From: an uncultured Oscillospiraceae bacterium
Lineage (GTDB): Bacteria > Bacillota > Clostridia > Oscillospirales > Acutalibacteraceae
Assembly (NCBI GenBank): GCA_900547105.1
Contig: URFL01000007.1
Coordinates: forward strand, 1 to 64,000
Reading direction: 5' to 3'
Length of the DNA: 64,000 bases
Shown: piece by piece, positions 1 through 7,757 of the stretch
Position numbering within the stretch: position 1 is the first letter of the stretch
Layout of the letters: the number at the start of each line of letters is the position of its first letter
Program-made: the position numbers and the translations under genes
Notes under the pieces: model-generated
What the model was told of the DNA's origin: nothing
Seen by the model: the letters and a program-made list of their open reading frames with translations, nothing else
Database searches by the model: none

Positions 1-83
1 CCATAGCGCCTATATGCACGGGAATTATAGGAAATAGGTTCCAAAATGTTACATTCGTACTTCGTTTTTTTTGTCCACTCAAA

Positions 84-164
84 AAGTTCAAATATTTAAT
101 CGAAATCTATTGACAAGTTCAAATAATTAAACTATAATAGCAGCTGTAGACCAAACATTTGAAC
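84..164 (+). promoter_or_regulatory. Strong sigma-A promoter with operator-like repeats
   Basis: TTGACA (110-115), a 17-nt spacer and TATAAT (133-138) form a consensus promoter reading into the first small gene. The 10-mer AAGTTCAAAT occurs at 84-93 and again at 115-124 (31 bp apart, three helical turns), overlapping the -35 region. Its inverted half ATTTGAAC lies at 157-164. Such spacing suggests a repressor operator, probably for an element-encoded Cro/CI-like protein; that last step is inference. Confidence 0.7.
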
Positions 165-185
165 AAAACACAGGAGGAGAAAAAT

Positions 186-482
186 ATGAAAATCACAAAT
201 ACCGATTTTAACATGAAGGTCAACGAATCCAGCAGTTACATTGTCTACATCACAAAAAGCAAGGATGTCTACAACAGCATCTATCAGATGGAGATGAGAA
301 AACGTGAGTTGCTGCACGATCAGCTTGGGTGGGAGTACAACGTGGGCGGCCGTGCTCCGGTCCAGCAGGATTGCAGAGCGCCCGATTTCTTCCACGGCGA
401 TAATTTCTTGATGGTGTGCGTAGAACACAACAATGGCGATTGGAACAAGCAGCCTACCTACAAGCTGTATATCGCAGAGTGA
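186..482 (+). CDS. Small hypothetical protein, first gene of prophage-like cassette
   Basis: A 98-residue soluble protein with no family I recognise. The start at 186 is chosen because an AGGAGGAG ribosome site lies directly upstream, whereas an in-frame ATG at 159 has none. The C-terminal half holds a run of aromatic residues and a HGDN element. It lies just behind the consensus promoter at 110-138 and opens a series of short same-strand genes typical of phage early regions. Function unknown. Confidence 0.6.
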   Translation: MKITNTDFNMKVNESSSYIVYITKSKDVYNSIYQMEMRKRELLHDQLGWEYNVGGRAPVQQDCRAPDFFHGDNFLMVCVEHNNGDWNKQPTYKLYIAE

Positions 483-567
483 CGGGGCAAAGACCCCCGG
501 TAATGCGGCAGGCCGGTCACAAGCCCGGCCACGCTATAGGAGGACAAGAACTAGGAGGACAAGAACA

Positions 568-825
568 ATGAAGGTCAAAGAAACACGCTGGATGGACATG
601 GACGATCTGCGCGGGCTGTGCATCAAGCACGGGTGGGTTACCCGCATTGCGGAGTTTTCCTTCACTGTGGTAACCTGCCTTGAGGTGCAGTACGGCGACA
701 TCGAGGTTGTGACCGTTAAGACGTGCCACAGTCTGGCAGCCGCGCAGAAGTGGCTAGAACAGCACTGGCGCAACTATGTGCCGGACGAACGGTGCGAGAG
801 CTACACACGAGAGGGAGCGTTGTGA
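568..825 (+). CDS. Small hypothetical phage-type protein
   Basis: An 85-residue protein starting MKVKETRW. AGGAGG sites at 539-558 (the unit CTAGGAGGACAAGAA is partly duplicated) support the start at 568 over a longer reading frame from 433. Its TGA stop overlaps the GTG start of the methylase-like gene as GTGA, implying translational coupling. The C-terminal half (LAAAQKWLEQHWRNYV) looks helical. No recognisable domain. Confidence 0.6.
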   Translation: MKVKETRWMDMDDLRGLCIKHGWVTRIAEFSFTVVTCLEVQYGDIEVVTVKTCHSLAAAQKWLEQHWRNYVPDERCESYTREGAL

Positions 826-1568
826 GAATTGCAGATCAGATGCGTGCGGACTTTGTGAAGCGGTTTCGCAGCCTATCCCGTCGTTTCCCGCTGTGGCAGG
901 TGTGGAGTGACTTCATCACCATGTTCGCCGTTGCGCTTTCCAACGCTGTGGATAGTCGATACCGCACGGAGCGCGAGGCAATGTATAGGCGTATTGTCGA
1001 GAAGTACGAGAAAGCGGAGCGCATGGTGTTCCCTGAACTGGTAGAGGACGTGGTCAATGCCTTCGACGCTGACCGTGAGCAGGATTTTCTGGGCAGCGCG
1101 TACATGGAGTTGGAACTTGGTAATCACTGGATTGGCCAATTCTTCACGCCCTACGATGTGTGCCGCTGCATGGCAGCAATCACCACTGACGACATTGTAG
1201 ACCAGATTAACCGCGACGGCTTTGTCACGCTGAACGACTGCGCGTGCGGAGCGGGAGCTACACTGATCGCGGCGGTGAATCAGATTGGGACACAGCTGTT
1301 TGATGCAAAAAGTCCGCTGCACTGGCAAAACCACGTCCTTGTGACAGCGCAGGACCTCGACTTCACAACGGGAATGATGTGTTATATCCAGCTCTCGCTG
1401 CTCGGCTGCGCGGGCTACGTCAAGATCGGCAATACCCTGACTGACCCTATGCACGACGGAGACGATCCTACGGCGTACTGGTATACGCCAGGCTACTTTT
1501 CGTCCGTGTGGCAGCTTCGGCGTATCTTCCGGAGCATGGACAAACTTTTCAAGGAGGCACCAAAATGA
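822..1568 (+). CDS. N-6 adenine DNA methylase-like protein (HsdM-type fold, no clear motif IV)
   Basis: A 248-residue protein of the kind annotated as N-6 DNA methylase in prophages and conjugative elements. A QFFTPYDV segment near residues 107-114 matches the stretch that precedes the methylase core in HsdM proteins, and DCACGAGATL (about 139-148) is the SAM-binding motif I. A later QDLD segment resembles the acidic loop that follows. I do not see the NPPF/Y catalytic motif IV; the protein ends soon after IGNTLTDP. It may be a non-catalytic relative or a specialised family. The start is a GTG overlapping the upstream stop; the next gene overlaps its stop as ATGA. Confidence 0.65.
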   Translation: MRIADQMRADFVKRFRSLSRRFPLWQVWSDFITMFAVALSNAVDSRYRTEREAMYRRIVEKYEKAERMVFPELVEDVVNAFDADREQDFLGSAYMELELGNHWIGQFFTPYDVCRCMAAITTDDIVDQINRDGFVTLNDCACGAGATLIAAVNQIGTQLFDAKSPLHWQNHVLVTAQDLDFTTGMMCYIQLSLLGCAGYVKIGNTLTDPMHDGDDPTAYWYTPGYFSSVWQLRRIFRSMDKLFKEAPK

Positions 1569-1915
1569 AAAAGAGTGTAGTTGAAGCCCGGCAACGGGCG
1601 CTGGAAAAGCCGTCGTGTTTTATGTGCGGCCGAGAAAGCTTGCCAAAACTCATTAAGAAAGCAAAACAAGAAGCCGACAAAATACTTGCTGAATTTTCGG
1701 CGTTTTTCGACACGAACGGAAAGCTCGGCATCGAGATAACGCCAATAGATCACGGCGGAATCACATACAGCGTTGCGGCGACGCTTACGTGGGACGGTGA
1801 GCCAATGCAAAGGCAAGACGATCCGTGCGATCTGCTGTTTTTGCAGCTGAATAACTTGATGCTCCACCGCATGATACAGCTCGGAATACCAAGTGGAGGC
1901 GGTTCCGATGGTTAA
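1565..1915 (+). CDS. Hypothetical protein with CxxC pair
   Basis: A 116-residue protein beginning MKKSVVEAR, preceded by AAGGAGG and overlapping the methylase-like gene by four bases (ATGA). A CFMCG pair near residues 19-23 could bind metal, followed by a lysine-rich helix (KLIKKAKQEADKILAEF) and a mixed C-terminal half. It overlaps the next gene by eight bases. Not a family I recognise; context says accessory phage gene. Confidence 0.55.
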   Translation: MKKSVVEARQRALEKPSCFMCGRESLPKLIKKAKQEADKILAEFSAFFDTNGKLGIEITPIDHGGITYSVAATLTWDGEPMQRQDDPCDLLFLQLNNLMLHRMIQLGIPSGGGSDG

Positions 1916-2426
1916 AACTGAAATGACGCGAGCCATCGAGCAGGCAATCAATGAGACAGAAGAAAAGAAAATCATTTCCGCACTGAAAAATCATCTTGAA
2001 GTAGAAGCTTGCGAGGACTGTAAATCGTTTGGCCATTGTGACGAGTTTGTGCCAACGGAGAAAGTTCTTGATCTTATCAATAATCAGAAGATGGAGATTA
2101 ACAGATTACAGGACGAGTTGGAATTATATAAGAAAGCCAATCTGTTAATCGCTCGGCAACGAGATGATCGTGACAAAGAGATTGAGAGATTAACGAAATT
2201 GGCCGATGAAAACTTTGAACAATGGAATATGCTTGCCGAAAAGACAAAACAGCACTACGAGGAATTGTATCAGGAAGCTAAAGAAGTGGTTAAGCACGAA
2301 GCATACCGGGAATTCGCAAACAAGGCAGCAGATAAACTCGCTGCTAATTATTCGCCAGAGTACTGTCGTTGGATTGACGATACAATTGATCAATTACTCA
2401 GAGAATTGGTAGGTGAGGAAGAATGA
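1908..2426 (+). CDS. Coiled-coil phage-type protein with cysteine cluster
   Basis: A 172-residue protein. An N-terminal helix is followed by a cysteine cluster (CEDCKSFGHC), the sequence TEKVLDLI, and a long charged coiled coil over roughly residues 60-130. This arrangement recurs in hypothetical proteins of Firmicute prophages. The start at 1908 follows a GTGGAGG site. The gene ends as an ATGA overlap with the next start at 2423, so it belongs to the coupled cassette. Base composition is clearly more AT-rich than the chromosome genes further on. Confidence 0.55.
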   Translation: MVKTEMTRAIEQAINETEEKKIISALKNHLEVEACEDCKSFGHCDEFVPTEKVLDLINNQKMEINRLQDELELYKKANLLIARQRDDRDKEIERLTKLADENFEQWNMLAEKTKQHYEELYQEAKEVVKHEAYREFANKAADKLAANYSPEYCRWIDDTIDQLLRELVGEEE

Positions 2427-2644
2427 CTTACGAAGAAGCCATCGAAGTACTACAAGAAGAAAGAGATTATGCTCAATTTCCAAAGTATGTAAGGGAGGCT
2501 ATTGAAATTGCTACTTCTGCAATCAAGAAGCGAATTCCGGTTAAACCAGAGAATGACAAAGAATATACTTTTGGTACGATATGTCCTACTTGTAAACAAT
2601 ATTTTTGTAACTATCAGTTCATAAACAACCAACTTTTTTTGTAA
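2423..2644 (+). pseudogene. Zinc-ribbon phage protein, probably frameshifted at a T7 run
   Basis: As read, this gives 73 residues with CPTC near the C-terminus, then stops right after a run of seven T (2634-2640). Removing one T continues the frame as FCKWCGQALDWSDLG and ends at TGA 2682-2684, which overlaps the next ATG (2681) as ATGA, exactly like the neighbouring gene junctions. The restored 86-residue protein would have a complete CxxC...CxxC zinc ribbon of a common phage type. The break is either a real frameshift or a homopolymer sequencing error. Confidence 0.6.
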
Positions 2645-2680
2645 GTGGTGCGGTCAAGCACTAGATTGGAGTGATTTAGG

Positions 2681-2959
2681 ATGATTTGGGATGAAGATAT
2701 ATCGTTTGAAGGGTATCATAAAAAGAAGAACGACTGGTACAGCAACCCCGAACACTTTCTCGGAGACACACCGATTGATGCTCAATATGCTCTTGATCTG
2801 ATATTCAAAACTCTGGTCGATGACAAAAGAGATTATCCATACCTCACAACATTACCTGAAACCACGGAACAAACCAACTCCATCATGCTCGATCTAATAC
2901 TCGAGAAATATAGCAGAAAATATCGTAGATTTTTGAGAAAGAGGGAGAGTAAACGATGA
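2681..2959 (+). CDS. Small hypothetical phage-type protein
   Basis: A 92-residue charged protein starting MIWDEDISFEGY and ending in a basic tail (RKYRRFLRKRESKR). A GGAG lies about nine bases before the ATG. It overlaps the following gene as ATGA (2956-2959). No domain recognised; the basic tail could contact nucleic acid, but that is only a guess. Confidence 0.5.
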   Translation: MIWDEDISFEGYHKKKNDWYSNPEHFLGDTPIDAQYALDLIFKTLVDDKRDYPYLTTLPETTEQTNSIMLDLILEKYSRKYRRFLRKRESKR

Positions 2960-3123
2960 AATTTGTAGTAGATCAATTACCGTATTATCTGCAATCTTGC
3001 CCGTTCTGGATGATGTGCAGCGACTTAGAAGAGGATGAACTGTTTAAGGATAAGTATGAAATTCCGTCATATTTCATCAACCTTATCCTTAAAGATTACA
3101 ACATGAAAGTGGTGGGCTGGTAA
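2956..3123 (+). CDS. Short cysteine-containing phage-type protein
   Basis: A 55-residue frame starting MKFVVDQLP. It overlaps the upstream stop as ATGA and the downstream ATG as TAATG, and a GAGGGAGAG site precedes it. The spacing CPFWMMC resembles short phage proteins with a CPFC-like cysteine pair. Tight coupling on both sides is the main reason to accept such a short gene. Confidence 0.55.
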   Translation: MKFVVDQLPYYLQSCPFWMMCSDLEEDELFKDKYEIPSYFINLILKDYNMKVVGW

Positions 3124-3545
3124 TGAGAGATATTTTGTTTCGAGGCAAAGATGGAAACGGTGTTTGGCGTACAGGGTTTTACTGTAACCTTAATGACGGT
3201 GAAAGTTATCGTATCTATACGGGCTACGCAGAAACCGATTGTGGAGAATATTATCCCGACTGCTATGAGGTTGATCCTGATACTGTTGGTGAAGCAGTAA
3301 TGAAAGATAAGCACGGTAAGATGATCTTTGAAGGAGATATTATTTCTGCTCCGTTTACAGACTACTCATTAAGTGGTGGTTCAAGGACTGAGTATGTGTT
3401 GGGCGAAGTTTACTACAATAATCTGGGCTGGTGTGTTGATTTCCCTGAAAGCGATATTGTGTCACTCGAAGAATTTCATTACTGGGATATTGAAGCTGTA
3501 GGAAATATTTATGATAATCCTGAAATGCTTGAACAGAAAATTTGA
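3123..3545 (+). CDS. YopX family protein
   Basis: A 140-residue protein matching the YopX family of phage and mobile-element proteins. It starts RDILFRGKD; the middle contains DPDTVGEAVMKDKHGKMIFEGDI, read here as the family pattern in which a tyrosine-glycine-leucine element is replaced by a methionine; and it ends with VGNIYDNPEML. The family's function is unknown. It is the last gene before the tRNA-Ala and strongly supports reading 1-3545 as phage-derived. Confidence 0.85.
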   Translation: MRDILFRGKDGNGVWRTGFYCNLNDGESYRIYTGYAETDCGEYYPDCYEVDPDTVGEAVMKDKHGKMIFEGDIISAPFTDYSLSGGSRTEYVLGEVYYNNLGWCVDFPESDIVSLEEFHYWDIEAVGNIYDNPEMLEQKI

Positions 3546-3577
3546 TGATGTAAATGGATAGGAGAAAACATAAAGAA

Positions 3578-3612
3578 AACTGCCGCAGAAGATTTTTACC
3601 TCTGCGGCAGTT
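3578..3612 (-). terminator. Terminator downstream of tRNA-Ala
   Basis: A perfect 12-bp stem (3578-3589 with 3601-3612) with an 11-nt loop. Read on the minus strand it is followed by TTTTCTTTA, so it fits an intrinsic terminator for the minus-strand tRNA. Confidence 0.6.
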
Positions 3613-3666
3613 CTACTGTCAGGCAGAACACGTTGGAAAACCAAAATAGTTCGTACCTGTGTGTTT

Positions 3667-3742
3667 TGGTGGAGACGGAGGGATTCGAACCCTTGACCTC
3701 TCGGATGCGAACCGAACGCTCTACCAACTGAGCTACGCCCCC
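3667..3742 (-). tRNA. tRNA-Ala (anticodon CGC)
   Basis: The reverse complement folds as a 76-nt cloverleaf: acceptor GGGGGCG with CGTCTCC, D-arm GCTC/GAGC, anticodon loop TTCGCAT, T-loop TTCGAAT and an encoded CCA. Its 3' end faces the prophage-like genes at 186-3545, the usual side for integration into a tRNA. Confidence 0.92.
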
Positions 3743-3817
3743 ATGTGGAAACCACTTGGCCTATTCTATACGAAAAGTCGTGATTTGTCAAGAGGGAAAT
3801 AAGAATTTTTTGAAATA

Positions 3818-4420
3818 TCAGAAAATTGTGCCGGTCAGAGGAGAATTTTGCGTCCATTCGCACAATTTCGTCCCCATCAGCGCCGCCTCGGCGGGGTCGT
3901 GGCTGACCATGACAAAGGGGCGGTCGCCGTGTTCCTGACGGATTACTTGCGCCACCGCGGCGGCCCAGTCGTTGTCCAACCCGGTGAACGGCTCGTCCAA
4001 TACCAACAAATCCGCCTCGGCAGCGAGTGCCCGCGCAATCGCGACCCGCCGCTTCATACCGCCGCTGAGCGCCGCCGGCCGCGTGTGCAGCTCGTCGCCT
4101 AGTCCCAATTTTTGCAGCAGCGCCGCCGCCCGCTGCGGCGATACGCTGTCCGCCGCCAGCCGCACATTGTCAAGAACCGAACGCCACGGCAGCAGCCGAT
4201 CCTCCTGAAACACGGCAGCGACTGTCACGCCGGAAAGTCCGTGGATCCGCCCGGCTTGCGGCTGCTCCAGCCCGCACAGCAGCCGCAGCAGCGTGGTTTT
4301 GCCGCAGCCGGAAGCGCCGCGCAGACAAATACCGCCTCGCTCCGGCAGCGTAATGGATACCTCTTTCAGCACCGGCGTATCGCCGTAGCCGAATGTCACC
4401 CGTTCAAAGGCGATCGCCAT
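3818..4420 (-). CDS. ABC importer ATPase, SsuB/TauB-like
   Basis: A 200-residue ABC ATPase, short for the family. Walker A (GASGCGKTTLL), the signature LSGGMKRRVAIARAL and Walker B (LLVLDEPFTGLD) are intact. The start at 4420 follows AAGGAGGAATAAGC; a longer frame from 4456 lacks a site. It overlaps the permease gene by 17 bp and is the last gene of a substrate-binding protein, permease, ATPase operon. The group imports nitrate, sulfonates, taurine or thiamine-precursor-like compounds; the substrate cannot be told from sequence. Confidence 0.88.
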   Translation of the reverse strand: MAIAFERVTFGYGDTPVLKEVSITLPERGGICLRGASGCGKTTLLRLLCGLEQPQAGRIHGLSGVTVAAVFQEDRLLPWRSVLDNVRLAADSVSPQRAAALLQKLGLGDELHTRPAALSGGMKRRVAIARALAAEADLLVLDEPFTGLDNDWAAAVAQVIRQEHGDRPFVMVSHDPAEAALMGTKLCEWTQNSPLTGTIF

Positions 4421-5207
4421 GCTTATTCCTCCTTGCGGCCGCGCCGGAGCGGTCAATGCGTCCGATCGCCCACAGCACCCCTTTTTCCAGCAGCAAGCTC
4501 AATGCTACCGCTGTGATGGTCCATGCGAACACCTGCGGCGTTTCCAAATACAGCTTAGAGCGGTACAGCTCCCGCCCAATCGAAAAGGCGGGTTGGCAAA
4601 TGACCTCTGCCGCCACGCCGGATTTCCACGCAAACCCCAGCCCGCTGGACAGCGATGCCAAAAAATACGGCGCAACCGACGGGATACGGATATGCCGCCA
4701 GATTTTGCCGGCGCGCCAGCGATAGACCCGCGCCATTTCCAGCAGCTGCGGGTCGGTGTGGCGAATGCCCTCGCTCATATTGCTCCACACCAGCGGCGTT
4801 ACCATTAGAAAAGAGATGAACGCCGGCAGCGTGTTGGTGCGTATCCATACCAGCGCCAGAATGATAAACGAAGCGACCGGTGCGGCGCGCACAATGCGCA
4901 GCAGGGGAGAGAGCAGCGCCTGTGCCACCGCAAAGCGGGTGGTTGCGACTGCCAGCAGCGCTCCGGCGAGGGTGCCGAGCAGCCATCCCACCGTAATGCG
5001 CAAAAGCGACAAGCCGGTGGCTGCCCAAAAATCGGCGCGCCCCATCAGTTCCCACAACGCCCGCCCCACAGCGAAAGGCGCAGGAACCAGCAGTTCCTGC
5101 GCCACGATGGTGCTGATGAGTTGCCACACAAGAAGCCAAAACGCCGCGACACCCAGCCACCGGGCGATCGTTTTAAGCGGTTTCACCCAAGTAGTAGAAC
5201 GCGTCAT
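4404..5207 (-). CDS. ABC importer permease, SsuC-like
   Basis: A 267-residue inner-membrane permease with about six hydrophobic segments and the EAA coupling loop (EMARVYRWRAGKIWRHI, about residues 158-174) that docks the ATPase. The start codon lies inside the 3' end of the binding-protein gene (35-bp overlap) behind a GGAGG site, indicating translational coupling. It partners the ATPase ending at 3818 and the lipoprotein at 5173-6210. Confidence 0.87.
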   Translation of the reverse strand: MTRSTTWVKPLKTIARWLGVAAFWLLVWQLISTIVAQELLVPAPFAVGRALWELMGRADFWAATGLSLLRITVGWLLGTLAGALLAVATTRFAVAQALLSPLLRIVRAAPVASFIILALVWIRTNTLPAFISFLMVTPLVWSNMSEGIRHTDPQLLEMARVYRWRAGKIWRHIRIPSVAPYFLASLSSGLGFAWKSGVAAEVICQPAFSIGRELYRSKLYLETPQVFAWTITAVALSLLLEKGVLWAIGRIDRSGAAARRNKHGDRL

Positions 5208-6210
5208 CCGGCAGTTTTCCTCCGATCGATTTGGGGTTGGCTTTCAGCAGAACATTGTAATAACCGGTCAGCTTGTCTTTCATCTTGTCGCCTTCGATAA
5301 ACACCAGATTGCAGCCGACAATGGAACGCTCCGCCACCGTTTCGTCCTCGATGATCGCGTATTTTTTGCACAGCTTGGCGGTTTCATCCCGCACCGCATT
5401 GGCACGTTCGATGGACGCTTCGTATTCCTGCAAAAAGGTGCGGATGCCATCGGGATGTGCCGCCACAAAGTCCTTGTTGCCAACGATGCAGCCCATCATC
5501 AGCGCGCTGTTCTCGCCCGCAACCGTGTCCCATTCGTCGCTCATGCTCAACGCCACCCGCAGCTTGTCATTTTTACTGAGCACCGTGGTGGCGACCGGTT
5601 CGGGAACCATCGCCACGGTGGCGGTGCCTTTGACCAGCAGCGCCGCCAGCTCGTCATTTTCCGCCACGAATTTGATGGTGACATCCTTGCCGGGGGTCAA
5701 CCCGTTTTGCTCCAGAATATAATTGAGAATATATTCCGGGTTAGCGCCCTGCCCAGTGGAATAAATGGTTTTACCTTTCAGATCCGCTACGCTTTGGATA
5801 CTGTCGCCGTTTTCCAGCATATACAGCACTCCCAGCGTGTTGACCGCGAGCACCTGAATCTTGCCGTTCGTTTTGGCATACAGCGCCGCCGCCGCGTTGG
5901 TGGGCAGCGCCGCAATATCCACATCGCCATTGGCGATTTTGTTCACCGCCAGATCGGGGGTGGTCACCGTTTCAAAGGTGTAGCGGTTGCGCGCTTCGCC
6001 GTTGTCCTGGTTTGCCCACAAATTGACCGCGCCCACACCGGTGGGACCTTTGATGACCGCCATGCGGATGTCGATCGCTTCGTCGGACACCGCGGAGGAC
6101 GAAGCGTCGTCGCTACTGGGCTTGTCACTTTTGGTGCAGCCGGTCAGCGATGTCGCCGCGAGCGCCGCGCCCACCAGCAGACAGCCGGCTCGTTTTATCC
6201 ATTGCTTCAT
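5173..6210 (-). CDS. ABC importer substrate-binding lipoprotein, NMT1/SsuA-like
   Basis: A 345-residue secreted lipoprotein. An N-terminal lipobox LTGC puts the lipidated cysteine near residue 25, followed by a Ser/Asp-rich linker. The mature part resembles COG0715 proteins, with a DLKGKTIYSTGQGA loop and an alternating two-lobe pattern. It would deliver ligand to the permease. Sulfonates, nitrate or pyrimidine precursors are possible ligands; none is indicated by neighbours. Confidence 0.85.
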   Translation of the reverse strand: MKQWIKRAGCLLVGAALAATSLTGCTKSDKPSSDDASSSAVSDEAIDIRMAVIKGPTGVGAVNLWANQDNGEARNRYTFETVTTPDLAVNKIANGDVDIAALPTNAAAALYAKTNGKIQVLAVNTLGVLYMLENGDSIQSVADLKGKTIYSTGQGANPEYILNYILEQNGLTPGKDVTIKFVAENDELAALLVKGTATVAMVPEPVATTVLSKNDKLRVALSMSDEWDTVAGENSALMMGCIVGNKDFVAAHPDGIRTFLQEYEASIERANAVRDETAKLCKKYAIIEDETVAERSIVGCNLVFIEGDKMKDKLTGYYNVLLKANPKSIGGKLPDDAFYYLGETA

Positions 6211-6245
6211 GATGCGTTACTCCTTTAATATAAGAATACTTTGCC

Positions 6246-6274
6246 AGTATAGCATATCCCATCCGGCGTTGCAA
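6246..6274 (-). promoter_or_regulatory. Promoter of the ABC importer operon
   Basis: On the minus strand: TTGCAA (6269-6274), a 17-nt spacer and TATACT (6246-6251), about 36 bp upstream of the binding-protein start. Confidence 0.65.
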
Positions 6275-6287
6275 GCGGTCGGCGCGA

Positions 6288-6316
6288 TTGACTTTTGCGG
6301 CGAAAAATGATAAGGT
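6288..6316 (+). promoter_or_regulatory. Probable promoter of the malic enzyme gene
   Basis: TTGACT (6288-6293), 17-nt spacer and a weak -10 TAAGGT (6311-6316), about 40 bp before the ATG. Confidence 0.45.
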
Positions 6317-6356
6317 AATACCCGTTGTCAAGGATAGTTGAAAGGACGGATGACCC

Positions 6357-7529
6357 ATGGATTATGCAAAGGAATCGCTCAAAAAGCATTACGAATGGCA
6401 GGGAAAGATCGAGGTTGTGTGCCGCGTGCCGATGCAAACGCGGGAGGATCTCTCGCTGGCGTATACCCCCGGCGTGGCGCAGCCTTGTTTGGAAATTCAA
6501 AAAGATGTCAATAAAAGCTACGAGCTGACCCGCCGCGCCAATCTGGTGGCGGTGGTGACCGACGGCACCGCGGTGCTGGGGCTCGGTGATATCGGTCCCG
6601 AAGCCGGCATGCCGGTGATGGAGGGCAAATGTGCGCTGTTCAAGGCGTTCGGTGATGTGGACGCAGTGCCGCTGTGCATCCGTTCCAAAGATGTGGACGA
6701 GATCGTCAACACCATCCGTCTGTTGGCGGGCAGCTTTGGCGGGATCAATCTGGAGGACATCGCCGCGCCCCGCTGCTTTGAAATCGAGCGGCGGCTGAAG
6801 GAATGCTGCGATATTCCGATTTTCCACGATGACCAGCACGGCACCGCCGTGGTGGTGCTGGCGGCGCTGATGAATGCGCTGCGGGTAACCGGCAAAAAGC
6901 TGGACGAGGTGCATCTGGTGCTCAACGGTGCCGGTTCGGCGGGCATCGCCATCACCAAGCTGCTGCTCGCTATGGGGCTGAAGCACGCGGTGTTGTGTGA
7001 TCGCCAGGGCGCGATCTATGCCGGTGCCGAGGGGCTGACCCCCGCGCAGGAGGAGATCGCCAAAGTGACCAATTTGGAGGGCCGCCGCGGAAGTCTGGCG
7101 GATATGCTGGTGGGTGCCGATGTGTTTATCGGCGTGTCCGCGCCCGGTTGCGTCACGCCGGATATGGTCAAAACCATGAACGACAACCCGATTCTGTTCC
7201 CGATGGCCAACCCGGTGCCGGAGATCATGCCGGATCTCGCCAAAGAGGCGGGCGCGGCGGTGGTGGGCACCGGTCGCAGCGATTTTCCCAACCAGATCAA
7301 CAATGTGCTGGCTTTCCCCGGCATCTTCCGGGGGGCGCTGGATGTGCGCGCCAGCGATATCAACGATGCCATGAAGCTGGCGGCCGCCAAGGCGATCGCC
7401 GATTATGTCACCGATGAGCAGCTGTCGGCGGAATATATCATTCCCAGCGCGCTGGATCGCGCCGTGACCGCCGCCGTGGCGAAAGCGGTGGCGCAAGCCG
7501 CCCGCGACAGCGGTGTCGCGCGTATCTGA
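6357..7529 (+). CDS. NAD(P)-dependent malic enzyme
   Basis: A 390-residue short-form bacterial malic enzyme that oxidatively decarboxylates malate to pyruvate in the cytoplasm. It has the family's early SLAYTPGVA, the GTAVLGLGDIG block, a FHDDQHGTA metal/substrate segment and the GAGSAGIAI dinucleotide-binding loop, then FPMANPVPE and GRSDFPNQINN. A GAAAGGACGG site precedes the ATG. It is transcribed alone and followed by a strong terminator. Cofactor preference cannot be judged. Confidence 0.93.
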   Translation: MDYAKESLKKHYEWQGKIEVVCRVPMQTREDLSLAYTPGVAQPCLEIQKDVNKSYELTRRANLVAVVTDGTAVLGLGDIGPEAGMPVMEGKCALFKAFGDVDAVPLCIRSKDVDEIVNTIRLLAGSFGGINLEDIAAPRCFEIERRLKECCDIPIFHDDQHGTAVVVLAALMNALRVTGKKLDEVHLVLNGAGSAGIAITKLLLAMGLKHAVLCDRQGAIYAGAEGLTPAQEEIAKVTNLEGRRGSLADMLVGADVFIGVSAPGCVTPDMVKTMNDNPILFPMANPVPEIMPDLAKEAGAAVVGTGRSDFPNQINNVLAFPGIFRGALDVRASDINDAMKLAAAKAIADYVTDEQLSAEYIIPSALDRAVTAAVAKAVAQAARDSGVARI

Positions 7530-7560
7530 TACCCTTTTTCAAAATTTGATTGTGTTTGAA

Positions 7561-7598
7561 AAACAAGCGCCTGTCCGCAGATGGACAGGCGCTTGTTT
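7561..7598 (+). terminator. Terminator after the malic enzyme gene
   Basis: A perfect 16-bp stem, AAACAAGCGCCTGTCC with its complement, with a 6-nt loop and a terminal T run. The T/A symmetry allows activity in both directions. Confidence 0.8.
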
Positions 7599-7757
7599 TG
7601 CGCAACGAAAGCGGATTTTACATATTTTGTCGCAAGGCATACATACAAAAAGGCCAAAGTCGGCGATATAATAAAGGTGTCCAAAGATAGCCTACTTTGA
7701 AACCGTTGTGGCTGATTTGGATAGGTGGTTCCTTTTTCAAAAACAAAAAGGAGGTTT

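Noticed and set aside
4404..5207. Reading the SsuABC-like importer as a specific nitrate or taurine transporter
   Set aside because: Neighbouring genes give no substrate clue and the binding protein is not diagnostic, so no specific gene symbols were assigned.
6225..7496. 423-residue minus-strand frame opposite malic enzyme
   Set aside because: Shadow of a fully conserved enzyme gene.
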